Shown piece after piece: positions 5,805 to 11,804 of a stretch of 11,804 nucleotides of DNA. Both the position numbers and the translations under genes were made by a program. The stretch is from NCBI GenBank assembly GCA_002316235.1, contig DCDD01000018.1:1-11804 (forward strand), read 5' to 3'. The stretch comes from Bacteroidales bacterium UBA1064. GTDB lineage: Bacteria > Bacteroidota > Bacteroidia > Bacteroidales > Tenuifilaceae. Under the pieces are notes generated by a model. It was given only the letters and a program-made list of their open reading frames with translations, was not told where the DNA came from and did not search any database. The number at the start of each line of letters is the position of its first letter. Position 1 is the stretch's first letter.

Positions 5805-7112
5805 ATGGATATTGCCTTTCATCCTATTACTGTTGGAACGGTAGTCGGCCTGCTTGTGTTGATTCTTTTGCTTATCATTTCCGGCCTGATGAGCGGAAGC
5901 GAGTCGGCCTACTTTTCACTCTCCCCGGCCGATTTGAAAAAGTTGGAAAGCAAATCGCACCAAAGGGCTCAGAGTTTCGTGCTGATCAACCTTAACGAAT
6001 CCGAGAGGTTGCTAGCTACAATTCTGATTGTTGATAACCTAGTGAATGTTGGAATTGTCATCCTTTCCACCTACCTCACTAATTCTTTAATTGATTTTTC
6101 GAATGCTCCCGTTGCCGGTTTCATTTTTCAGGTTATTGTCATCACCTTTATTCTGCTGCTTTTCGGCGAGGTTATGCCTAAAATACTTGCTACAAACCGT
6201 GCGCTTAAGTTTGCCCTGTTTATGGCCTATCCCCTTCATCTGCTTGTTAGGCTGTTTAGGCCCCTTAGCTCCCTACTGCTATCTTCAACCTCTAGAATTG
6301 GGAAACGTGCGAGCACCCATAACCAGATTTCCATGGATGAGCTAAGCAACGCCCTGGAGATAACATCCGATAGCATTGCCGAGGAGAAACAAATCCTTCA
6401 GGGTATCGTAACGTTTGGAAGCACCATTGTGAGCGAGATTATGAAGCCCCGAATTGACGTAGTGGCGGTGGAGTACGACACTTTGTTCAACCACCTTAAA
6501 AACGTAGTGGTGGATTCGGGCTACAGCCGCATCCCTGTTTACTCCGAAACCTTCGATAGCATTCGTGGCATACTCTATGTTAAAGACCTGATCCCCTACA
6601 TTGACCGTGAGGACGACTTTCACTGGCAAAACCTGATTAGAACTCCCTACTTCGTCCCCGAGAGTAAAAGAATCAACGACTTGCTATCGGAGTTTCAGCT
6701 GAAACGTATCCACATGGCCATTGTGGTTGACGAGTATGGTGGAACATGCGGAATAATCACCCTTGAGGATATTCTTGAGGAGATTGTAGGCGAAATTTCT
6801 GATGAATCCGACGACGAAACTCCGCTTTACACGGTAGTTGACAGCTCAACATATATTTTTGAGGGCAAAATTCTGCTCAACGACTTCTGTAAGGTTATTG
6901 GGTGCAGCGACGATGTGTTTGATGACGTAAGGGGTGAGGCCGAGACTCTTGCAGGGCTCATTCTTGAAATTACCGGACAATTTCCTTCCCGAAACGATGT
7001 GGTAACCTGCAAACAGTTTGAGTTTACCGTGGATATGGTTGATAGCCGGAGAATAAAACGTGTTAAGGTTAAAGTGCATGATAGAGAAGATGAGCAATCG
7101 AACTCCATTTAG
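5805..7112 (+). CDS. gldE: Gliding motility-associated protein GldE (CNNM/CBS/CorC-type membrane protein)
   Basis: This is an inner-membrane protein of the CorB/CorC (HlyC) superfamily, named GldE when linked to gldD in gliding Bacteroidota. Residues 1-165 are the CNNM (DUF21) domain, with hydrophobic segments near 10-32, 70-92, 104-124 and 137-160 and the family signature GEVMPK (121-126). Two CBS modules follow (about 212-268 and 275-330, the second with VVDEYGGTCGIITLEDILEEI), then a CorC/HlyC C-terminal domain (about 342-424). Relatives are implicated in Mg2+ or Co2+ export; the role in gliding or T9SS function is less defined and may be to support GldD. The gene opens a four-gene operon, has a strong Shine-Dalgarno, and overlaps gldD. 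Confidence 0.92.
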   Translation: MDIAFHPITVGTVVGLLVLILLLIISGLMSGSESAYFSLSPADLKKLESKSHQRAQSFVLINLNESERLLATILIVDNLVNVGIVILSTYLTNSLIDFSNAPVAGFIFQVIVITFILLLFGEVMPKILATNRALKFALFMAYPLHLLVRLFRPLSSLLLSSTSRIGKRASTHNQISMDELSNALEITSDSIAEEKQILQGIVTFGSTIVSEIMKPRIDVVAVEYDTLFNHLKNVVVDSGYSRIPVYSETFDSIRGILYVKDLIPYIDREDDFHWQNLIRTPYFVPESKRINDLLSEFQLKRIHMAIVVDEYGGTCGIITLEDILEEIVGEISDESDDETPLYTVVDSSTYIFEGKILLNDFCKVIGCSDDVFDDVRGEAETLAGLILEITGQFPSRNDVVTCKQFEFTVDMVDSRRIKRVKVKVHDREDEQSNSI

Positions 7113-7668
7113 CCTGCTGGCAATCCTGTTTCTTTCTGTTATGCTATTCGGTTGTGCCGATCCTCCGGTTCCGAAACCAAGGGGCTATTTTCGGATTGAT
7201 TTCCCTGCAAAAAGCTACCGGCTCTTCGATTCTATTTACCCTTTTCGCTTCATGTACCCTACCTATTCTGTGATTGTTCCTAAGGAAAGCGCTGATTCTG
7301 GTGTATGGCTTAATGTTGACTTTACAGGGTATAAGGCTACACTCCACCTGAGCTACAAAAACGTGCATGGCGATATTTCTAAAATGATTGAGGATGCCCG
7401 CTCCCTGGCCTACAAGCACACCGTAAAGGCTGATGCTATTGATGAGCAGTTTTTTTCAAATCAGCAGGAAAAGGTTTACGGAGTTCTATACGATATACGC
7501 GGCAACTCTGCCAGCTCCGTTCAATTCTTTGTAACCGACTCCACCCAGCATTACCTGCGTGGTGCCCTTTACTTTAGGTGCGTTCCAAACAAGGATTCTC
7601 TTGCTCCAGCTGTTGATTTCTTTAAGAAGGATGTAGTTCACCTGCTTGAAACCCTTTCATGGAAGTAG
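7090..7668 (+). CDS. gldD: Gliding motility lipoprotein GldD
   Basis: This predicted lipoprotein is required for gliding and T9SS-dependent processes in Flavobacterium johnsoniae; its biochemical function is not known to me. A type II signal peptide is clear: a basic start, the hydrophobic run SLLAILFLSVML, and lipobox LFGC with the lipidated Cys at residue 22. Shortly after comes PKPRGYFRIDFP, the hallmark of GldD. At 192 residues it has the usual length. I chose the ATG at 7090; an in-frame ATG at 7078 adds four residues (MIEK) and is almost equally plausible, while the GTG at 7060 gives a poor signal peptide. The start lies inside the 3' end of gldE, implying translational coupling and a shared transcript. 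Confidence 0.92.
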   Translation: MSNRTPFSLLAILFLSVMLFGCADPPVPKPRGYFRIDFPAKSYRLFDSIYPFRFMYPTYSVIVPKESADSGVWLNVDFTGYKATLHLSYKNVHGDISKMIEDARSLAYKHTVKADAIDEQFFSNQQEKVYGVLYDIRGNSASSVQFFVTDSTQHYLRGALYFRCVPNKDSLAPAVDFFKKDVVHLLETLSWK

Positions 7669-7683
7669 CTCAAATTTAAGTAT

Positions 7684-8295
7684 ATGCCAATTATTAAGGA
7701 GATTCTAAACGAGGGTAACCGAATTGTGGTTTGGCAGTTCCACGACGGAGAGTTCGAGTCTCCTGCGCTACAGCATGAAAGCATAAGCGATTCCGTTGCT
7801 CACCCAAAACGTATTCTTGAGCGACAAGCTGTTCTGGCTATACTAAAATACATGGGATTTGCCAATGGCTACTCCTACACCCCCGAATCGCGTCCTTTTA
7901 TTCCCGGTTCCAACCAGCATATCTCCATAAGCCATTCCGGCAGTGTGGCGGTGGTGGCGGTAAATAAATCAACGCCGGTTGGGGTTGACGTGGAGCAACT
8001 GGACAGACCATTCGATAGGGTTGCAAAAAAATTCCTCTCCAAAGAGGAGCATCTTGTAGTTAACGTTCACGATAAAAGTGAGTTGGCGCTGATTTGGTGC
8101 GTAAAGGAGGCTACCTACAAGCTTCCATGGGCTAAACCTTGCAGCCTGGCTGATGACATGGTGGTTACGCTCGATAGGAAACAGATGGAAAGTGGCTGGT
8201 GCAGGGTCAAAGTGAGGAATTGCGGTAGCGTAGCCGAGTTAAAAGCTAATTTTACCTTTAATGGTGGCTATTGCCTGGCATGGGTTAACCGGTAG
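7684..8295 (+). CDS. 4'-phosphopantetheinyl transferase superfamily protein (Sfp type)
   Basis: Enzymes of this family transfer 4'-phosphopantetheine from coenzyme A to a serine of acyl or peptidyl carrier proteins. The signature motifs are present: SISHSG (81-86), GVDVEQLDR (100-108) with Mg2+-binding Asp102 and Glu104, and WCVKEATYK (138-146) with Lys141 and Glu142. At 203 residues it is in the normal range for the compact Sfp-like group. No carrier protein, polyketide or peptide synthase is nearby, so the target is probably the fatty-acid ACP, though this is inference. It starts 15 bases after gldD and ends 11 bases before the next gene, so it is part of the gldE operon. Confidence 0.88.
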   Translation: MPIIKEILNEGNRIVVWQFHDGEFESPALQHESISDSVAHPKRILERQAVLAILKYMGFANGYSYTPESRPFIPGSNQHISISHSGSVAVVAVNKSTPVGVDVEQLDRPFDRVAKKFLSKEEHLVVNVHDKSELALIWCVKEATYKLPWAKPCSLADDMVVTLDRKQMESGWCRVKVRNCGSVAELKANFTFNGGYCLAWVNR

Positions 8296-8306
8296 CATTT
8301 TGGTGT

Positions 8307-9020
8307 ATGACAAACATTTACAGCTCATTATTCAGTAGCGGAAAATCAAGGCAGATAGCCCTGCTGCTCGATCCCGACAAGGGAAACGAATTAAGCCTCA
8401 GCAAGACTCTGGAGCTGGCCAACCAAACCCGAGTTTCCATGATTTTGGTTGGAGGTAGCCTGATAAGTGGCGATATTAACAGTTTTGTGCTACGGGTGAA
8501 AGAGCATACAGCCCTTCCTGTAATTTTATTCCCGGGTAGTGCTTTTCAGTTTACCTCCCATGCTGATGCCATTCTTTTACTTTCCCTTATTTCGGGACGT
8601 AACCCCGAGCTGCTTATAGGTAGCCACGTGCAGGTGGCAATGAGGATTAAGCAGAGCGGAATGGAGGTTATACCCACCGGGTACATACTGGTTGATGGTG
8701 GCGCTGTTACCTCGGTGCAGTACATGAGCAACACTATGCCTATTCCATCCGATAAGCCCGATATTGTTGTAGCAACGGCTTTAGCCGGACAGCAACTTGG
8801 ACTAAAGCTAATTTACCTTGAGGCGGGTAGTGGGGCTAAAAACTCCGTTCCGGCTGAGCTTGTAAGGCAGGTGCGAAGCCAAATTTCCATTCCTCTAATC
8901 GTTGGAGGGGGCCTTCGCAGCGCCAGGCAGGTTGACGCGGTTTTTGCAGCCGGTGCCGACATGGTAGTAGTTGGCAACAGCGTTGAAAACAACCCTGCCA
9001 TACTCGAAGAGTTGGGCTAG
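8307..9020 (+). CDS. Geranylgeranylglyceryl phosphate synthase (GGGPS/PcrB) family protein
   Basis: This is a TIM-barrel prenyltransferase that joins a polyprenyl diphosphate to sn-glycerol-1-phosphate by an ether bond. In archaea it makes the core of membrane lipids; bacterial relatives include heptaprenylglyceryl phosphate synthase PcrB. Motifs in order: LLDPDK (20-25), FPGS (75-78), SLISGRNP (93-100), GYILVDGG (125-132), YLEAGSGA (170-177), VGGGLRS (199-205) and GADMVVVGN (216-224). The last ones form the phosphate-binding end of the barrel. The 237-residue length suits the GGGPS group found in Bacteroidota. It is the last gene of the gldE operon. The prenyl chain length and the fate of the product cannot be read from the sequence. 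Confidence 0.88.
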   Translation: MTNIYSSLFSSGKSRQIALLLDPDKGNELSLSKTLELANQTRVSMILVGGSLISGDINSFVLRVKEHTALPVILFPGSAFQFTSHADAILLLSLISGRNPELLIGSHVQVAMRIKQSGMEVIPTGYILVDGGAVTSVQYMSNTMPIPSDKPDIVVATALAGQQLGLKLIYLEAGSGAKNSVPAELVRQVRSQISIPLIVGGGLRSARQVDAVFAAGADMVVVGNSVENNPAILEELG

Positions 9021-9043
9021 CAATGCTTACTGAAGGGCACAAC

Positions 9044-10699
9044 TTAGGGTTCAACCAGCTCTCTTACAGGGGAACCCATCGAACCGTTAGGCCAGGTTAT
9101 CCCCAGCAGGCTCGAAAGGGTAGGAGCTATGTCATAAATGTTTACCGGTGACGTAATAACGCGACGTTTAACCTTCCAGCCATACCAGATTAGGGGTACA
9201 TGGGTATCGTAGTCGTAGGCCGAGTTGCCGGAGGTAATAGATCCATTCCGTTCAACCCATCCCGGCTCCAGGTTAATAATAACATCACCCGAACGGCGTT
9301 GGTTGTAGCTATTCTGAAATTTCACCATTATCCCGTTTGCAAAATTTGCTGATTGGAGGGTATGAGCGGTTGCACTGTTGGCCACACCGGAGAACTCAAG
9401 CATAAAATCGGCAACCTTTTGCTGCATTTCGGCAAGATTTATGTTGGAATCCTCTATCAACCTTCGGTTGAGGTAGATCTGTTTTTCGTGGTAGCCTGTT
9501 ATCCAGCTGCCCTGTCCGTATAGGGCATTCAGGTAGCTACCCAGCAGCACCATGGCTTTTTTAGGATCGAAGTATCCACCTGGAATCTTTGACTTTTCCA
9601 GAAATTCCGGAGTTGACGAAACCCCTTGGTCGGAGGTGAGCACCACCAGCACATTCTCCTTTCCGACCTGGGTTGCCAGGAATTGGAGGAAGTGTGCCAG
9701 TTCTCGGTCAAGCCTCAGGTAGGTATCCTCCATTTCAATGGAATGTGGGCCAAACTTTCGGGTTATGTACCGGTTGGCGCTAAAGGTGATGCAGAGTAAG
9801 TCGGTGTTTTCATCGCTACCAAGGCTTTCACCTAAGATGGAGGCTATAGCCATATCCTTGGTAAGCGAGTTACCAAATGGGGTTTCAAGCAGCTTTTTGT
9901 AGCTGGTAGCAGGTTCCGATTTTCCTATTATGCCGTCAATCAGTAGCTTAATTTTATCCGATACCCTTTTCTTTCCCTCAGGAGTCCTGGCGGTGAGTGT
10001 ATCGGTTTCTTCATAAGCCTGTATGGGGTTTATCGCTTTCCACTCCTTTTCGGCATAAAGCTTTGCAAGCGATTTAGCGTTAAGGGTATCCACCCATGCG
10101 GGTAGGCTGTCGCTAAAGTAGCTGCTGGAAACCCATCCACCCTTTTCGGTGTCGAGCCAGTAAATCCCACTCGCGCTATGTCCGGCCATGAGTATGGCCG
10201 AACCGGCATCAAGAGCAATGCTCACCACCTTCGATTGGGGGTTGTTTAGGCAAATTTCATCACCCAGAGTGCTGGTAACAAGATTTTTTGCCGAGGCCCT
10301 ACCGCTGGCGAAGCTGCCACCCGTAGTGGTTGTTTTTTCGTCGGCAACAGCATCAACCACTTCGCCGTTAACTCTCGAGAACCAGCTGTCGGATATTATG
10401 CCATGAATTGATGGGTTGGCGCCAGTGGAGATTGTGGCAATTCCTGGGTAGGCTTGGGTTAAAAGGTAGCTGTACCTTGCATTTTTGCAGCTGGCACCAT
10501 CGTTAACCAGCATTTTAAATCCACCATCGGAAAACTTATCCCAGTACCTTGTCAGGTAGTCGAACCGCATCTGGCTAGCTACAATTTCGACAATCAAACG
10601 TGGTTTTTCAGATGGAATTTGACGGTTGGGCTGTGCCCATAAGGATAACCTAAGTCCTGCAGTGAACAGGATTAACAAGCTAAGTCTCTTTAAATGCAT
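9044..10699 (-). CDS. Secreted PafA-type alkaline phosphatase superfamily protein, probable pseudoenzyme
   Basis: The 551-residue protein has a signal peptide (basic start, hydrophobic core, LWAQ cleavage near residue 22) and the scaffold of the PafA-type alkaline phosphatase/phosphodiesterase family: QMRFDYLTRYWDKF (43-56), STGANPSIHGI (91-101), AGHSASGIYWLD (172-183), FGPHSIEMEDTYLRLD (316-331) and YDYDTHVPLIWYG (495-507). Against family motifs recalled from memory, the active site is degraded. The first metal-ligand Asp (VVDQMR) is Ser42, the nucleophile Thr is Ala83, the Asp/His pair of DYVGH are Arg310 and Arg314, and the Asp-His pair of TADHG is Asp357-Gln358. The last His (THGS) is Ser490, and the PafA Lys/Arg of SLKDR are Asp164 and Gly166. 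An ordinary phosphatase activity is unlikely. It is a clean frame, not a decayed gene, and may follow the T9SS cargo gene in one transcript. Confidence 0.85.
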   Translation of the reverse strand: MHLKRLSLLILFTAGLRLSLWAQPNRQIPSEKPRLIVEIVASQMRFDYLTRYWDKFSDGGFKMLVNDGASCKNARYSYLLTQAYPGIATISTGANPSIHGIISDSWFSRVNGEVVDAVADEKTTTTGGSFASGRASAKNLVTSTLGDEICLNNPQSKVVSIALDAGSAILMAGHSASGIYWLDTEKGGWVSSSYFSDSLPAWVDTLNAKSLAKLYAEKEWKAINPIQAYEETDTLTARTPEGKKRVSDKIKLLIDGIIGKSEPATSYKKLLETPFGNSLTKDMAIASILGESLGSDENTDLLCITFSANRYITRKFGPHSIEMEDTYLRLDRELAHFLQFLATQVGKENVLVVLTSDQGVSSTPEFLEKSKIPGGYFDPKKAMVLLGSYLNALYGQGSWITGYHEKQIYLNRRLIEDSNINLAEMQQKVADFMLEFSGVANSATAHTLQSANFANGIMVKFQNSYNQRRSGDVIINLEPGWVERNGSITSGNSAYDYDTHVPLIWYGWKVKRRVITSPVNIYDIAPTLSSLLGITWPNGSMGSPVRELVEP

Positions 10700-10741
10700 G
10701 GTTTATGGAACTTCTAAAAAATTGGTAATGGTTTTTTCCCC

Positions 10742-10774
10742 AAGTTGCTTGGTAATGCCGGTACAAAGCAACTT
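10742..10774 (-). other. 9-bp stem-loop overlapping the stop codon of the T9SS cargo gene
   Basis: AAGTTGCTT (10742-10750) and AAGCAACTT (10766-10774) form a perfect 9-bp inverted repeat with a 15-base loop. On the minus strand it includes the first two bases of... the region of the TAA stop at 10773-10775, and is followed by GGGGAAAAAACC, not a T run. It is therefore not a standard intrinsic terminator in the coding direction. It could act as an mRNA 3'-end or processing element between the two genes. Confidence 0.4.
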
Positions 10775-11804
10775 ATTTTTGTTGAATCTGAACTATTTTT
10801 CTAACAATTATTGTGTCATTTACTCTTACCCAAACCATAAAGATATTTCCACTTGACTGTGTTTTAGGCATATTGTCATATTTCCACGTGAAGTTGTGAA
10901 TGCCTGGCGTTAGCATACCGTTGAATACATTGTCCATTCTGCAGCCAAGGATACTATACACTTCCAGCTGAACCTGGGAGTATTCAGAAGTTTCAATTTC
11001 TATGTTTACCCTATCGGTAAAGGGGTTAGGAAATATTCTTAACAATTGGGTATTACCTATAATAGGTTCTGAAGCATTTGGGTTAAGAGAGATGGTGTAG
11101 GTAGAGTCGCTTGCTATGCTTATATCACCTTCATAGGTGTTGTACCCGCTTCGAGATATGTCAACATGGATGTTTGGTGCAAAAGGAATGCCGGTAAAGG
11201 TTGCTATTCCCTGGCTGTTGGTTTGTAGTTGCAGGTCGTTCAGGGTAACGGTTGCCTCTTCCACAGGGTTTCCCTCCGAGGTTACATGAAATGTTACCTC
11301 AAAGTATGCCGAAATGTCCATGTCGTTGCTATTTTGGCCTGTCCAAACCACATTCACCAGGCTGTCGGCCAGGGTGTTTCCCATATATTGTACACTCACC
11401 GGTTTTGCCAAACCTGTGGGCACGTTGACGAAGTTAACCTTGCCATCGCTTCCGGTGTTTGCCGTCATACCATCAAGGTTGACGGTTAAACCCTCGTATT
11501 CATTTCCATTGACCAGCACGGTAAAGGTGGCATTTTGCAGGGTAGGGGAGAGGATGATGTCGTCAACCCATGCGCAATCGCTTCCACCTATAACCATTTC
11601 ATCCTTTTTGTACTCCCATTTGAGGGTGTGGGTTCCGGAGGTGATGCTGAAGGACTCCTCACCCCAGCTCTGTTCACCGCTCCATTCTCCTTTTTTGGTA
11701 CCATCAATGTAAAATCTCAAAAAATCGTATCCCTGTTCGGAGGAGACCTTCCGGGCAAAGGCTACCTCCCCAGGCCCGTTGAAGTTCTGGGTAGCTGTCA
11801 TGGC
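10773..11804 (-). CDS. T9SS cargo protein with C-terminal sorting domain, 5' end outside the window (partial)
   Basis: Only the last 343 or so codons are visible; the frame is still open at the window edge, so the ATG at 11801 is probably internal. Residues are counted from it. Residues 1-88 resemble the jelly-roll/MAM-like modules common in Bacteroidota secreted proteins (GYDFLRFYIDG, GTHTLKWEYKKD, SDCAWVDDI). Two Ig-like, carboxypeptidase-regulatory-type repeats follow (about 90-165 and 168-240). Residues about 252-342 are a type A T9SS sorting domain, starting LRIFPNPFTDRVNIEI and ending in a VRKIVQIQ strand. The protein is thus predicted to cross the outer membrane by T9SS and be released or attached to the surface. 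The N-terminal part, which may hold a catalytic domain such as a peptidase, is not in the window. Confidence 0.88.
   Translation of the reverse strand, partial: AMTATQNFNGPGEVAFARKVSSEQGYDFLRFYIDGTKKGEWSGEQSWGEESFSITSGTHTLKWEYKKDEMVIGGSDCAWVDDIILSPTLQNATFTVLVNGNEYEGLTVNLDGMTANTGSDGKVNFVNVPTGLAKPVSVQYMGNTLADSLVNVVWTGQNSNDMDISAYFEVTFHVTSEGNPVEEATVTLNDLQLQTNSQGIATFTGIPFAPNIHVDISRSGYNTYEGDISIASDSTYTISLNPNASEPIIGNTQLLRIFPNPFTDRVNIEIETSEYSQVQLEVYSILGCRMDNVFNGMLTPGIHNFTWKYDNMPKTQSSGNIFMVWVRVNDTIIVRKIVQIQQK

Noticed and set aside
5777..5995. 72-codon frame with an ATG just upstream of gldE
   Set aside because: It overlaps gldE almost completely in another frame, and its sequence resembles no family. 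The Shine-Dalgarno is placed for the gldE ATG at 5805.
6342..7108. Minus-strand frames antisense to gldE
   Set aside because: They are antisense to conserved CBS and CorC domains, with no ribosome-binding or family signal.
9047..9077. GGGTTC/GAACCC inverted repeat as a terminator between the convergent genes
   Set aside because: It lies within the coding 3' end of the phosphatase-family gene, the stem is short with a long loop, and no T run follows.
11229..11712. Plus-strand frames opposite the T9SS cargo gene
   Set aside because: They are antisense to a recognisable sorting-domain protein and show no family motif or leader.
1..11804. Mobile element, prophage, CRISPR array, tRNA or rRNA
   Set aside because: No transposase or integrase motifs, spaced direct repeats, or tRNA/rRNA-like sequences were seen. 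Every sizeable stretch is explained by a core or secreted protein gene.

Overview
The window is a piece of a Bacteroidota chromosome, most likely Bacteroidales or a close relative. The evidence is the gliding pair gldE-gldD, a type IX secretion (T9SS) C-terminal sorting domain, RecA, HU and RNase G of the Bacteroidota type, promoter-like TAnnTTTG motifs, and A/T-rich leaders mostly without Shine-Dalgarno sequences. Coding density is high. No mobile element, CRISPR array, tRNA or rRNA was seen, and no intergenic gap reaches 300 bases.

Layout. (1) Positions 1-80 hold the terminator of a gene outside the window. (2) 219-1739, plus strand: bcp (thiol peroxidase) and recA lie 12 bases apart and end at a strong terminator near 1822-1851. 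(3) 1857-3931, minus strand: an HU-family protein, a 30-residue very basic protein that is easily missed, and RNase G (rng). A perfect 10-bp stem-loop separates the small gene from rng. (4) 4067-5641, plus strand: mutY, divergent from HU across a short two-promoter region, then ssb with its own candidate promoter and a terminator. (5) 5805-9020, plus strand: a compact operon of gldE, gldD (overlapping gldE), a 4'-phosphopantetheinyl transferase and a geranylgeranylglyceryl-phosphate synthase family protein. (6) 9044-11804, minus strand: a secreted PafA-type alkaline phosphatase superfamily protein, and upstream of it the 3' part of a large T9SS cargo protein that runs off the window.

How the genes fit together. 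Most of the window is core housekeeping: peroxide defence, recombination, oxidised-guanine repair, single-strand binding, nucleoid structure and RNA processing. This is joined to envelope functions: gliding/T9SS accessory proteins, carrier-protein activation and an isoprenoid-glycerol lipid enzyme. Neighbourhoods of the mutY-ssb-gldE-gldD kind are familiar from Bacteroidota, so I do not see a new multi-gene system here.

The most unusual item is the 551-residue phosphatase-family protein. Compared with the family motifs as I remember them, it has lost the nucleophile and nearly all metal ligands while keeping an intact reading frame, a signal peptide and scaffold motifs. It looks like a secreted pseudoenzyme. 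Secondary points are the 30-residue basic protein, the bacterial GGGP-synthase homologue, several dyad symmetries, and a Shine-Dalgarno sequence in front of gldE.
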